NCBI GenBank assembly: GCA_051530055.1 | Contig: CM121341.1 | Span: 19,220,001-19,284,000 of the forward strand | Length of the DNA stretch: 64,000 bases | Direction of reading: 5' to 3' | Origin: Neoechinorhynchus agilis | Lineage: Eukaryota > Acanthocephala | Part shown: in pieces, positions 45,701 to 58,941 of the stretch | Layout of the letters: the number at the start of each line of letters is the position of its first letter | How positions within the stretch are numbered: position 1 is the stretch's first letter | Notes under the pieces: model-generated | What the model saw: only the letters and a program-made list of their open reading frames with translations | Databases searched by the model: none | What the model was told of the DNA's origin: nothing | Position numbers and translations under genes: made by a program

Positions 45701-48700
45701 GATGATGTTTTCCAAAAGCGCGTCTAAATCAAAGCACCAAGAGTGAGTACCGAAATGCGTTTTCATATCTCTTGTTTTTATTTTATTGATAATGTTTCTA
45801 AAAAGCGCGTCCAAAATTAAAGTCGAGCACTAAGAGTAAGTACACGAATGCGCTTACAAATCCCTTGTTTTTTTATTAATAATGTTTTCCAAAGCGCGTC
45901 CAAATTAAAGTGAAGCATTAAGAGTTAGTACACGAATGCGTTTTAAAATCTCTTGTTTTTATTTGATTGATATTGTTTCCCAAAAGCGCGTCGAAATTGA
46001 AGAGAAGCACTAAGAGTGAGTACACGAATGCGTTTTCAAATCTCTTGTTTTTATTTGATTGATAATGTTTTCCAAAAGCGCGTCTAAATTAAAGTTAAGA
46101 ACTAAGAGTGAGTACTCGAATGAGTTTTAAAATCTCTTGTATTTATTTGGCTGATAATGTTTTCCAAAAGAGCGTCAAAGTTAAAGTGAAGCACTAAGAG
46201 ATAGAACACGAATGCGTTTTCAAATCCCTTGTTTTTGTTTGATTCATACTTCTTAGCAAAAGCGCGTCTAAATTAAAGTGAAGAACTAAGAGTGAGAACT
46301 CGAACGCGTTTCCAAATCTCTTGTTTTTATTTAACTGATAATGTTTTTAAAAAGAGGGTCCAAATTAAAGTGAAGCATTAAGAGTGGGAACACGAATCCG
46401 TTTTCAAATCTCTTGTTTTTATTTGATTGATAATGTTTTCAAAAAGCGTGTCCAAATCAAAGTGAAGCATTAGGAGTGAGAACACGAATGCGTTTTAAAA
46501 TCTCTTTTTTTATTTGATTGATAATGTTTTCCAAAAGCGCGTCTAAATTAAAGTGAAGCACTAAGAGTGAGTACACGAATGCTTTTTCAAACCTCTTGTT
46601 TTTATTTGATTGATAATGTTTTTTCAAAGCGCGTCGAAATTGAAGTGAACCATTAAGAGTGAGTACAAGAATGCGTTTTAAAATCTCTTGTTTTTATTTA
46701 ATTGATAACATTTTCTAAAAGAGGGTCTAAATTAAAGTAAAGCACTAAGAGTAAGTACACGAATGCGTTTTCAAATCCCTTGTTTTTTTATTGATAATGT
46801 TTTCCAAAAGCTCGCAAAAATTAAAATGAAGCACTAAGACTGAGTACACGAATGCGTTTTCAAATCTCTTGTTTTTATTTTGTTGATAATGTTTTCGAAA
46901 GGCGCGTAAAAATTAAAGTGAAGAACCTGGAGTGAGTAAACAAATGCGTTTTTAAATCAATTGTTTTATTATTGATAAAGTTTTCCAAAAGCGCGTCAAA
47001 ATTAAAGTGCAGAACCAGGAGTAAGCACACAAATGCGTTTTCAAATCTCTTGTTTTTTATATTAATGACAATGTTTTCGAAAAGCGCGTCTAAATTAAAG
47101 TAGAGCACAAAGACTGATTACACGAATGCGTTTTCAAATCTCTTGTTTTTATTTGGTTGATAATGTTTTCCAATGGCGCATCTAACATGAAGTATTGATC
47201 TAAGAGTGAGTACACAAATGCGTTTTCAAATCTCTTGTTTTTATTTGATTGACAATGTTTTCCAAAAGCGCGTCTAAATTGAAGTGAAGCACTAAGAGTA
47301 AGTACACGAATGCGTTTTCAAATCCCTCGTTTTTTATTGATAATGTTTTCCAAAAGCGCGTCTAAATTTAAGTGAGGCACTAGGACTGAGTACACGAATG
47401 CGTTTTAAAATCTCTTGTTTTTATTTTGTTGATAATGTTTTCAAAAAGAGGGTCTAAATTAAAGTGAAGCACTAAGAGTGAGTAAACGAATGCGTTTTCA
47501 AATCTCTTGTTTTTATTTGGTTGATAATGTTTTCTAAAAGCGTGTCCAATTCAAAGTGATGCACTGACTGTGAGAACAGGAATGCATTTTCAAATCTCTT
47601 GTTTTTATTTAATTGTTAACGTTTTCCAAAAGAGGGTCTAAATTAAAGTGAAGAACTAAGAGTAATTACACGACTGCGTTTTCAATTCCCTTGTTTTTTT
47701 ATTGATAATGTTTTCCAAAAGCGCGTCAAAATTAAAGTGAAGCACTAAGAGTAAGTACACGAATGCGTTTTAAAATCTCTTGTTTTTATTTGGTTTATAA
47801 TGTTTTCTAAAAGCGCGTCTAAATTAAAGTGAAGCACTAAGAGTAAGTACACGAATGCGTTTTCAAATCCCTTGTTTTTTTATTGATAATGTTTTCCAAA
47901 AGCGCGTAGAAATTAATGTGAAGTACTAAGAGTGAGTACACGTGTGCGTTTTCAAATCTCATGTTTTTAATTGATTGATAATGTTTTCCAAAAGCGCGTC
48001 AAAATTAAAGTGAAGAACCTGGAGTGAGTACACAAATGGGTTTTTAAATCAATTGTTTTTTATTGATAATGTTTTCCAAAAGCGCGTCAAAATAAAAGTG
48101 AAGAACCTGGAGTGAGTACACAAATGCGTTTTAAGATCTCTTGTTTTTATTTTAACGACAATGTTTTCAAAAACACGTCTAAATTAAAGTGAAGCACAAG
48201 GAGTGAGTACACGAATGCGTTTTCAAATCTCTTGTTTTTATTTGGTTGATAATGTTTTCCAAAAGCGCGTCAAAATTAAAGTAGAGCACTAAGAGTGAGT
48301 ACACGAATGCGTTTTCAAATCTTTTGTTTTTATTTGGTTGATAATGTTTTCCAAAAGCGCGTCTAAATTGAAGTAAATATCTAAGAGTGAGTACATGAAT
48401 GCGTTTTCAAATCTCTTGTTTTTATTTGATTGATAACGTTTTCCAAAAGAGGGTATAAATTAAAGTGAAGCACTAAGAGTAAGTACACGAATGCGTTTTC
48501 AATTCCCTTGTTATTTTATTGACAATGTTCCCCAAAAGCGCTTCCAAATCAAAGTGAAGCACTAAGAGTGAGTACACGAATGCGTTTTAAAATCTCTTGG
48601 TTTTATTTTGTTGATAATGTTTTCCAAAAGCGCGTCCAATTCAAAGTGAACCACGAAGAGTGAGAACTCGAATGCGTTTTAAAATCTCTTGTTTTTATTT

Positions 48701-51700
48701 TGTTGATAACGTTTTCCAAAAGAGGGTCCTTATTAAAGTAAAGCACTAAGAGTAAGTACACGACTGCGTTTTCAATTCCCCTGATTTTTTATTGACAATG
48801 TTTTCCAAAAGCGCGTCCAAATTAAGGTGAAAAACTGAGACTGAGTACACGAATGCGTTTTCAAATCTCTTGTTTTTATTTGATTGACAATGTTTTCCAA
48901 AAGCGCGTCTAAATTGAAGTAAAGCACTAAGAGTAAGTACACGAATGCGTTTTCAAATCCCTTGTTTTTTATTGATAATGTTTTCCAAGAGCGCGTAAAA
49001 ATTTAAGTGAAGAACTAAGACTGATTACACGAATGCGTTTTCAAATCTCTTGTTTTTATTTTAATGATAATGTTTTCAAAAAGCGCGTCTGAATTAGAGT
49101 GAAGCACCAGGAGTAAGTACACGAATGCGCTTTCAAATCTCTTGTTGTTATTTGGTAGATAATGTTTTCCAAACGCGGGTCTAAATTGAAGTAAGGATCT
49201 AAGAGTGAGAACACGAATGCGTTTTCAAATCTCTTGTTTTTATTTGATAATGTTTTCCAAAAGCGCTTCAAAATTAAATTGAAGAACCTGCAGTGAGCAC
49301 ACGAATGCGTTTTCAAACCTCTTATTTTTATTTGATTCATGATGTTTTTTTAAACCGCGTCAAAATTAAAGTAGAGCACTAAGACTGAGTACACGAATGC
49401 GTTTTCAAATCTCTTGTTTTTATTTGGTTGATAATGTTTTCGAAAGGCGCGTCTAAATTAAAGTAAGGATCTAAGAGTGAGTACACGAATGCGTTTTCAA
49501 ATCTCTTGTTTTTATTTGGTTGATAATGTTTTCGAAAGGCGCGTAAAAATTAAAGTGAAGAACCTGGAGTGAGTACACGAATGCGTTTTCAAATCACTTG
49601 TTTTTTTTATTGATAATGTTTTCCAAAAGCGCGTCAAAATTAAAGTGAAGAACCTGGAGTGAGCACACAAATGCGTTTTCAAATCTCTTGTTTTTATTTG
49701 ATTGATAATGTTTTTTAAAAGCGCGTCAAAATTAAAGTAGAGCACAAAGACTGAATACACGAATGCGTTTTCAAATCTCTTGTTTTTATTAGATTGATAA
49801 TGTTTCCCAAAGGGACATCTAAATTGAAGTAAGGATCTAAGAGTGAGCACACAAATGCGTTTTCAAATCTCTTGTTTTTATTTGATTGATAATGTTTTTT
49901 AAAAGCGCGTCAAAATTAAAGTAGAGCACAAAGACTGAATACACGAATGCGTTTTCAAATCTCTTGTTTTTATTAGATTGATAATGTTTCCCAAAGGGAC
50001 ATCTAAATTGAAGTAAGGATCTAAGAGTGAGTACACAAATGCGTTTTCAAATCTCTTGTTTTTATTTGATTGATAATGTTTTCCAAAAGCGCGTCAAAAT
50101 TAAAGTAAAGCACTAAGAGTGAGTACACGAATGCGTTTTCAAATCTCTTGTTTTTATTTGATTGATAATGTTTACCAAAAGCGCGTCTAAATTATAGTGA
50201 AGAACTTGGAGTGAGTACACGAATGCGTTTTCAAATCTCTTGTTTTTATTTGGTTGATAATGTTTTCAAAAAGCGCGTCTAAATTAAAGTGAAGCACCAA
50301 GAGTGAGCACACGAATGCGTTTTCAAACCTCTTATTTTTATTTGATTGATGATGTTTTTTTAAACCGCGTCAAAATTAAAGTAGAGCACTAAGACTGAGT
50401 GCACGAATGCGTTTTCAAATCTCTTGTTTTAATTTGGTTGATAATGTTTTCCAAAGGCGCGTCTAAATTGAAGTAAGGATCTAAGAGTGAGTACACAAAT
50501 GCGTTTTCAAATCTCTTGTTTTTTTGATTGATAATGTTTTCCAAAAGCGCGTCAAAATTAAAGTGAAGCACTAAGAGTGAGTACACGAATGCGTTTTAAA
50601 ATCTCTTGTTTTCATTTGATTGATAATGTTTATCAAAAGCGCGTCAAAATTAAAGTGAAGCACTAAGAGTGAGTACACGAGTGCGTTTTCAAATCTCTTG
50701 TTGTTATTTGGTAGATAATGTTTTCCAAACGCGGGTCTAAATTGAAGTAAGGATCTAAGAGTGAGAACACGAATGCGTTTTCAAATCTCTTGTTTTTATT
50801 TGATAATGTTTTCCAAAAGCGCTTCAAAATTAAATTGAAGAACCTGCAGTGAGCACACGAATGCGTTTTCAAACCTCTTATTTTTATTTGATTCATGATG
50901 TTTTTTTAAACCGCGTCAAAATTAAAGTAGAGCACTAAGACTGAGTACACGAATGCGTTTTCAAATCTCTTGTTTTTATTTGGTTGATAATGTTTTCCAA
51001 AGGCGCGTCTAAATTGAAGTAAGGATCTAAGAGTGAGTACACGAATGCGTTTTCAAATCTCTTGTTTTTATTTGGTTGATAATGTTTTCTAAAAGCGCGT
51101 AAAAATTAAAGTGAAGAACCAAGAGTGAGTACACGAATGCGTTTTCAAATCTCTTGTTTTTTTTATTGATAATGTTTTCCAAAAGCGCGTCTAAATTAAA
51201 GTGAAGAACCTAGAGTGAGCACACAAATGCGTTTTCAAATCTCTTGTTTTTATTTGATTGATAATGTTTTTTAAAAGCGCGTCAAAATTAAAGTAGAGCA
51301 CAAAGACTGAATACACGAATGCGTTTTCAAATCTCTTGTTTTTATTAGATTGATAATGTTTCCCAAAGGGACATCTAAATTGAAGTAAGGATCTAAGAGT
51401 GAGCACACAAATGCGTTTTCAAATCTCTTGTTTTTATTTGATTGATAATGTTTTTTAAAAGCGCGTCAAAATTAAAGTAGAGCACAAAGACTGAATACAC
51501 GAATGCGTTTTCAAATCTCTTGTTTTTATTAGATTGATAATGTTTCCCAAAGGGACATCTAAATTGAAGTAAGGATCTAAGAGTGAGAACACGAATGCGT
51601 TTTCAAATCTCTTGTTTTTATTTAATTGATAACGTTTTCCAAAAGAGGGTTTAAATTAAAGTAAAGCACTAAGAGTGAGTACACGAAAGCGTTTTCAAAT

Positions 51701-54700
51701 CTCTTGTTTTTATTTGATTGATAATGTTTTCCAAAAGCGCGTCTAAATTATAGTGAAGAACTTGGAGTGAGTACACGAATGCGTTTTCAAATCTCTTGTT
51801 TTTATTTGGTTGATAATGTTTTCAAAAAGCGCGTCTAAATTAAAGTGAAGCACCAAGAGTGAGCACACGAATGCGTTTTCAAACCTCTTATTTTTATTTG
51901 ATTGATGATGTTTTTTTAAACCGCGTCAAAATTAAAGTAGAGCACTAAGACTGAGTGCACGAATGCGTTTTCAAATCTCTTGTTTTAATTTGGTTGATAA
52001 TGTTTTCCAAAAGCGCGTCAAAATTAAAGTGAAGCACTAAGAGTGAGTACACGAATGCGTTTTAAAATCTCTTGTTTTCATTTGATTGATAATGTTTATC
52101 AAAAGCGCGTCAAAATTAAAGTGAAGCACTAAGAGTGAGTACACGAGTGCGTTTTCAAATCTCTTGTTTTTAATTGATTGATAATGCATTCCAAAAGCGC
52201 GTCAAAATTAGAGTGAAGAACTTGGAGTGAGTAAACAAATGCGTTTTCAAATCTCTTGTTTTTATTTGGTTGATAATGTTTTCAAAAAGCGCGTCTAAAT
52301 TAAAGTGAAGAACCAAGAGCGAGCACACGAATGCGTTTTCAAACCTCTTATTTTTATTTGACTGATGATGTTTTTTTAAACCGCGTCAAAATAGAAGTGA
52401 AGCACTAAGACAGAGTACACGAAGACGTTTTCAAATCTCTTGTTTTTATTTGGTTGATAATGTTTTCCAAATGCGCGTCTAAATTGAAGTAAGGATCTAA
52501 GACTGAATACACGAATGCGTTTTCAAATCTCTTGTTTGTATTTGATTGACAATTTTTTCAAATAGCGTGTCCAATTCAAAGTGAAGCACTGAAAGTGAGA
52601 ACACGAATGCGTTTTCAATTCCCTTGTTTTTTTTGATTGACAATGTTTCCCAAAAGCGCGTCCAAATTAAAGTGAAGCACTAAGAGTGATTACACGAATG
52701 CGTTTTAAAATCTCTTGTTTTTATTTGGTTGATAATATTTTCAAAAAGCGCGTCAAAATTGAAGTAAGGATCTAAGAGTGAGTACACGAATGCGTTTTCA
52801 AATCTCTTGTTTTTTTGATTGATAATGTTTCCCAAAAGCGCGTCCAAATTAAAGTGAAGCACTAAGAGTGATTACACGAATGCGTTTTAAAATCTCTTAT
52901 TTTTATTTGATTGAAAATGTTTTCCAAAAGCGCGTCAAAATTAAAGTTAAGAACCCGGGGCTAGTACCCAATTGCGTTTTTAAATCAATTGTTTTTTATT
53001 GATAATGTTTTCCAAAAGCGCGTCAAAATTAAACTGAAGAACCAGGAGTGAGTACACAAATGCGTTTTCAAATCTCTTATTTTTATTTGGTTGATAATGT
53101 TTTCCAAAGGCGCGTCTAAATTGAAGTAAGGATCTAAGAGTGAGTACACGAAAGCGTTTGTAAATCTCTTGTTTATATATGATTGATAATTTTTACCAAA
53201 ATCGCGTCTAAATTATAGTGAAGCACGAAGAGTTGTGAACACAACTGCGTCTTCAGATCGTTTGTTTTTTATTGATAATGTTTTCCAAAAGCGCGTCAAA
53301 ATTAAAGTGAAGCACTTAGAGTTAGTACACAAATGCGTTTCCAAATCCCTTGTTTTTTGATTGATAATGTTTTCCAAAAGCTCGTCCAAATTAAAGTGAA
53401 GCACTAAGAGTGATTACACGAATGCGTTTTAAAATCTCTTGTTTTTAATTGATTGAAAATGTTTTCAAAAAGGGCGTAAAAATTAAAGTAAAGTACTTAG
53501 AGTGAGCATACGAATGCGTTTTCGAACCTCTTATTTTTATTTTATTGATGATGTTTTTTTAAACTGCGTCAAAATTAAAGTAGAGCACTAAGACTGAGTA
53601 CACGAATGCGTTTTCAAATATCTTGTTTTTATTTGGTTGATAATGTTTTCCAAAGGCGCGTCTAAATTGAAGTAAGAATCTAAGAGTGAGTACACGAATG
53701 CGTTTTCAAATCTCTTGTTTTTATTATATTGATAATGTTTTCCAAAAGCGCGTCAAAATTAAAGTGAAGCATTAAGATTGAGTACGCGAATTCGTTTACA
53801 AATCTCTTGTTTTTTTATTGATAATGTTTTCCAAAAGCGCGTCAAAATTAAAGTGAAGCATTAAGATTGAGTACGCGAATTCGTTTACAAATCTCTTGTT
53901 TTTATTTTGTTGATAATGTTTTCCAAAAGCGCGTCAAAATTAAAGTGAAGCACTAAGACAGAGTACACGAATGCGTTTTCAAATCTCTTGTTTTTATTTG
54001 GTTCAAATTTTTTTAACAAAAGCGCGTCAAAATTAAAGTGAAGCACTAAGACAGAGTACACGAATGCGTTTTTAAATCTCTTGTTTTTATTTGGTTGATA
54101 ATGTTTTCCAAAGGCGCGTCTAAATTGAAGTATCGATCTAAGACTGAATACACGAATGCGTTTTCAAAAACCTTGTTTTTTTTATTGATAGTGTTTTCCA
54201 AAAGCGCGTCAAAATTAAAGTGAAGCACTAGGAGTGAGTACATGAATTCGTTTTCAAATCTCTTTTTTTATTGATAATGTTTTCCAAAAGCGCGTCTTAG
54301 TTGAAGTGAGGCTCTAAGAATGAGAACACAAATGCGTCTTCAAATCGTTTGTTTTTTATTGATAATGTTTTCCAAAAGCGCGTTAAAACTAAAGTGAAGC
54401 ACTAAGAATGAGTACACGAATGCGTTTTCAAATCCCTTGTTTTTTTTGATAACGTTTTCCAAAAGCGCGTCAAAATTAATGTGAAGCACTAAGACAGAGA
54501 ACACGATTGCGTTTTAAAATCTCTTGTTTTTATTTGATTGAAAATGTTTTCCAAAAGCGCGTCAAAATTAAAGTGAAGAACCTGGAGTGAGCACACAAAT
54601 GCGTTTTCAAATCTCTTGTTCTTTATTTTAATTACAATGTTTTCAAAAAGCGCGTCTAAATTAAAGTGAAGAACCAAGAGTGAGTACACGAATGCGTTTT

Positions 54701-55602
54701 CAAACGTCTATTTTTTATTTGATTGATAATGTTTTTTAAAAGCGCGTCAAAGTTAAAGTAGAGCACAAAGAGTCAGTACCGAAATGCGTTTCATATCTCT
54801 TGTTTTTATTTTCTTGATAATGTTTTTAAAAAGCGCGTCCAAAATTAAAGTGCAGCACTAAGAGTAAATACACGAATGCGTTTTCAAATTCCTTTTTTTA
54901 TTCATAATGTTTTCTAAAGCGCGTTTAAATTAAAGTGAAACACTAAGACTGAGTACCCTAATGCGTTTTCAAATCTCTTTTTTTTATTTGGTTGAAAATG
55001 TTTTCCAAAAGCGCGTCAAAATTAAAGTGAAGAAGCTGGAGTGAGCACACAAATGCGTTTTCAAATCTCTTGTTCTTTATTATAATGACAATGTTTTCCA
55101 AAAGCGTTTCCAATTCAAAGTGAAGCACTGAGAGTGAGAACACGAATGGGTTTTCAAATCTGTTTTTTTTATTTAATTGATAACGTTTTCCAAAAGAGGG
55201 TCTAAATTAAAGGAAAGCACTAAGAGTGAGTACACGAATGCGTTTTAAAATCTCTTGTTTTATTTGATCGATAATGTTTTCCAAAGTCGCGTCTAAATTA
55301 AAAAGAAGCACTAAGTGTTAGTACACGAATTCGTTTTCAAATCTCTTTTTTTATTTGATTTATAATGTTTTTAAAATGCGCGTCAGAATTATAGCGAAGC
55401 GCTAAGAGTGAGTACACGAATGCGCTTTAAAATCCCTTGTTTTTATTTGATTGATAATGTTTTCCAAAAGCGCGTCTAAATTGAAGTAAGGATCTAAGAG
55501 TGAGTACACGAGCGCCTTTTCAAATCTCTTGTTTTTATTTTAATGACAATGTTTTCAAAAAGCGCGTCTAAATTAAAGTGAACAACAAAAAGCGAGTACA
55601 CA
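42775..55602 (+). repeat. 92-bp satellite array, about 140 copies
   Basis: The monomer, about 92 bp, contains ACGAATGCGTTTTCAAATCT, CTTGTTTTTATTTGATTGAT, AATGTTTTCCAAAAGCGCGT and AAATTAAAGTGAAGCACTAAGAGTG-like sequence. Units vary by small indels in the TTTTTATTTG run. Higher-order copies exist, for example 43.01-43.69 kb against 45.26-45.94 kb, and 49.1-50.1 kb against 50.7-51.6 kb. The minus strand is open for up to about 110 codons in places, but only because the unit has few stops in two frames. No other sequence is embedded. Confidence 0.95.
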
Positions 55603-56210
55603 AGAATATCTAAATCACAAGAACAAGTCTTTTGTATTATTTTATTTGTTCGAACGTTCACGACATTGTTTTTTATTAAGGGAGTTTTATTGTTTATTGG
55701 AGCAGTGAAAGTTGTTATGAACTAAAATTCTTAATTTGCTGATGCAAATCTTTTTACGTCCATAAATCGTATGCACCTACAAAAGAAAATTAAAATCCAA
55801 TTAAGAATATCTAAACCACAAGAACAACTCTTATATTAATTTATTTTTTCGAACGTGCACGAAATTGTTTTTCCATAAAAGGAAGTTTGTGTTTTATAGG
55901 AGCAGTGAAAGTTGTTATAAACTAAAATTCTTGTTTATCTGATTCAAATATGTTTACGTCCATAAATCGTGTTCGGATAAAAAGAAAATTAAAATCCAAT
56001 AAAGAATATCTAAATCACAAGAACAAAACTTTTGTATTAATTTATTTGTTCGAACGTATACGACAATGTTTTCCATAAGGGGAATTTTGTGGTTTATTGG
56101 AGCAGTGAAAGTTGTTATAAACAAAAAAATTTAATTTGCTAATGCAAATCTGTTTACGTCCATAAATCGTATGCACATACAAAAGAAAATTAAAATCCAA
56201 TAACTTAAGT
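55602..56210 (+). repeat. 203-bp satellite, right block
   Basis: Three more 203-bp satellite units resume at AAGAATATCTAAATCACAAG right after the last 92-bp monomer, in the same orientation as the left block. This shows that the 92-bp array sits inside the 203-bp array. Confidence 0.88.
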
Positions 56211-56254
56211 TCTGCATGTCAACTTTTTATTTTTTTTCCAATATTCTCGTGAAA

Positions 56255-56376
56255 TCATCGATAGAAAATCCTTCGGGTTAGTCATAGTATAATTTTGGTG
56301 AAAATACTCCCGGCAATAGCACATTTGATTTATTTTTTAAATATTTCACGAGGTGACCTTTCCTCATTAGTCATCT
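56255..56376 (+). repeat. Dispersed 115-bp repeat
   Basis: Copy from CATCGATAGAAAATCCTTCG through ACTCCCGGCAATAGCACATT to CACGAGGTGACCTTTCCTCA, a little diverged in the palindrome. Confidence 0.7.
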
Positions 56377-56974
56377 AAAAATGAGTTTTGCACTTTAAGG
56401 TATCAAGGTCGACTGCGCGGGATCGTCAAAGCCGAAGTTCGTGGACCAATTATGTTCGTGTACGCACATATTTGAAAGCTTAGAAGCAATAATTGACTGA
56501 AGAAGTCCAGTGGGAATATTGTACGAAATATTTCAATCAAAGTGATTCTTTGATATATAATTTTTCGCCACTTCCACATAATTAATAAAATACGAAATGC
56601 TTCAGTGTAGAAAGTTTAAATGAATAAAACTTACAGTTTTCAGATATAATTATTGGGGAATCGGCCTAAATTATGTCGTTCACTGGCGTCGGCGGTTGTT
56701 TCGAAAAGTATCTCTATCGAGACTAACGGCGAGAGGTTCCCGGTTATTTGTAAAAAAAAGCATGAGTATATTGACTCAAGTTCACGAGAAACAAAATGCT
56801 CTTAGACTGAAACCATAGAGACGTTTCGTGTTCCAACGCGTATATGTCGTTCCCTCTTTGTATCAGCCACCATGCACTTTTCTTGCTGAGTACCCATCTA
56901 TAGCGATCTTATAAAAATTCAGCCTGTTTAGTGTGTGGATTAAAAAGACGCAGAAAATTCGCCAACTACTCGTA

Positions 56975-57991
56975 ATGGCATCTACTTTGATTTACCGGAC
57001 ATTTATGATCTTCGCAAGCATTGGGTATCCAGCACTCAAATCGTACAAGGCCCTAAAATTAAATGACCGTAAACGTGTTGCTCTGTGGCTCGAATACTGG
57101 ATCGTTTTGTCGTTTTTCATTGCTGTCGAAAATGTAATCGTAATCGATTTGGATTTTATGGCTCATTTGTTTCGGCAAAAATGATCTCTTTTATTTCATA
57201 TTTTATATACCCTCTCTTTTACTTGGGCTGCGTAATTTAAAAGAATTACGAAAAACCTCTTTTCCCCATCCAAATTGATGAATGTACTTGACGTTTTATT
57301 TTCATGGCTACCTTTATATTATACCGGGAAGATTTTTCTAATCTTGATCTTGCTATCGACTTCTGGAAACAATGTGCTGTATCGTCGAATTATACAACCT
57401 AAATTAACGGAGCATGAAAAGGACATTGACGATCTCATAAACCAAACAAAGAAAAGTAGCATTGTCGCAATATCACAGTACAGAGACATGGGTATTAAAT
57501 ACGCAAGTGAACTGTTTCTCAACACTGCTGTCCTTGGGACTAAACTCCTACGACATTCTAAAAGCACAGATATTGAATCTCGTAGGAAAAGTCTAATTGA
57601 AGGAAGAGATATCGATCCGCACGTACATTTGGCACGGCAACGACCGACTAGATCCTATTATGAGCACGATTACGAAAGTGATGCTTACGAAGAGGACGAA
57701 GATCGAGCTGGCTTTCAATATTACGGTGATTGGGAAGTGCCCGACAGTCGCAAATCGATTCGTCGGCCACCTGGCGGCTCCTTGCGAAGACTCGCTGAAG
57801 GAAAATTTAAGGTTCGACGTGGATACCGATCAATTAATTTTTTCAAGCGCAGTTTCTATCCAGCTCTATCAAGTATAAAATCTCGGGATCACCGAACATC
57901 CGAAAGGTACGAGAAGTGTTCAAATTACGGCATCTCTAAAGATAATAAAGACCAATCGGATTGTGATTTAACTCAAAATAGCAATAACTAA
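56975..57991 (+). CDS. REEP: Receptor expression-enhancing protein, REEP1-4 type
   Basis: A TB2/DP1/HVA22 family protein that shapes tubular ER and links it to microtubules. Exon 1 gives MASTLIYRTFMIFASIGYPA, then LKSYKALKLNDRKRVALWLE and YWIVLSFFIAVEN. Exon 2 continues VLDVLFSWLPLYYTGKIFLI and on to LYRRIIQPKLTEHEKDIDD, matching REEP1 '[43 protein letters not shown]'. A polar, arginine-rich tail follows, as in REEP1-4. The coding joint between VEN and VLD falls in the second membrane hairpin, where the family tolerates no insertion. The 150 bases removed (57137-57286 or an equivalent shift) have no GT-AG ends and are framed by inverted repeats. The start was chosen as the first ATG consistent with the family. 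Confidence 0.92.
57137..57286 (+). other. Inverted-repeat-bounded intron in REEP
   Basis: The segment has in-frame stops and is flanked by a 6-bp direct repeat, AATGTA (57131-57136 and 57281-57286). Inside the ends lies an inverted repeat with 11 of 12 matches: ATCGATTTGGAT at 57143-57154 and ATCCAAATTGAT at 57268-57279. Removing one direct repeat plus the interior restores the exact family length (VEN-VLDVLFSW). GT-AT is one possible boundary pair; no AG is available. Confidence 0.7.
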
Positions 57992-58941
57992 AATGCTTAA
58001 ATTGACTTTCAAAATAACATGCATCATGCATAAAACCGTAAAAAAGCAACGAATGATGCAAGATAATAAACGCCTAAACTTTGAGTGTAATGTAGCAATT
58101 TGATTTCTACAATGTCCTTAGATTTACCTGAATCCATAAACACTGAAACCGCATTCTTTATTTTTGGGAAAGATCGTTTGATCAATTAATCTCGTACTTT
58201 ATCGCGCACTATAGTTCCACTTGCAAATGATTTGGCCACAAATTAGTTGCAATCTCTCGACACGATTAATGAAAGTAAGAGCAACATCGTAGCGTGTGGA
58301 AAACTGAATTGTCTCATTTGTAACGACGGTGAAGAAGATTTAGAGCAGAGATAGATTCTGCTTTTTTAATAAGCAATGAGGGTACATTTTTCGATAAAAT
58401 ATACTTTTCCGTCTCGTAGGCGTAAGTTGATCTCGAGATCTTCTATGTTGTCACTGATCGTCGATGTTAACAAAACCACATTAAGGGGATTCCGGCAAAC
58501 GTTTTTCCACACTCTTCCAAGCTACGTTGGGTTTTTGCCTAACAACGGTCGTTACTTTCGATTACGAGTGCTCATGGATTTTTTACATTTTCAATCATTA
58601 TTATTCATTTGCTAGATGCCTGTGATCTGATTGCATTATGCTGAGAATTTCAATTTTTTGAAACGGTAAGTAACAAAGCATTAGGATTAAAGCCCGAACT
58701 CACACTTTAAGCAATATGATCAAAAAGTTCGATGCTCAGAGATCAACAAAACAAGGATAATAGATTTTTGTGAAAGCAGTGCGATTTTCGTCATACATTT
58801 TGTGGATCTCCGTATGAGTGCTTTTAGATTCCTAAAGTGTTCGCGACAAAATAAGAGTGTTCATTGATTCGAAATAAAGCGTCGTTTAAACCCGGTCAGA
58901 GCTCAACAGTGAACTGATTTCTTCACGATTTAAGTTTTTAT
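57992..58941. other. Convergent intergenic region
   Basis: Lies between the 3' ends of REEP and OST48. AATAAA-like signals near 58063 (+) fit the REEP 3' end. A 79-codon frame at 58376 has no coding character. Nothing else seen. Confidence 0.5.

Noticed and set aside
42775-55602. Many minus-strand frames of 60-112 codons with repeated NKRFENAFVY and LKTHSC motifs.
   Set aside because: They follow the 92-bp satellite period, which is not a multiple of three, start at arbitrary units and shift frame between monomers. They are by-products of a monomer with few stops.
41000-56200. A CRISPR-like array, because of regular repeats.
   Set aside because: Repeats are directly adjacent without unique spacers and the genome is eukaryotic; this is satellite DNA.
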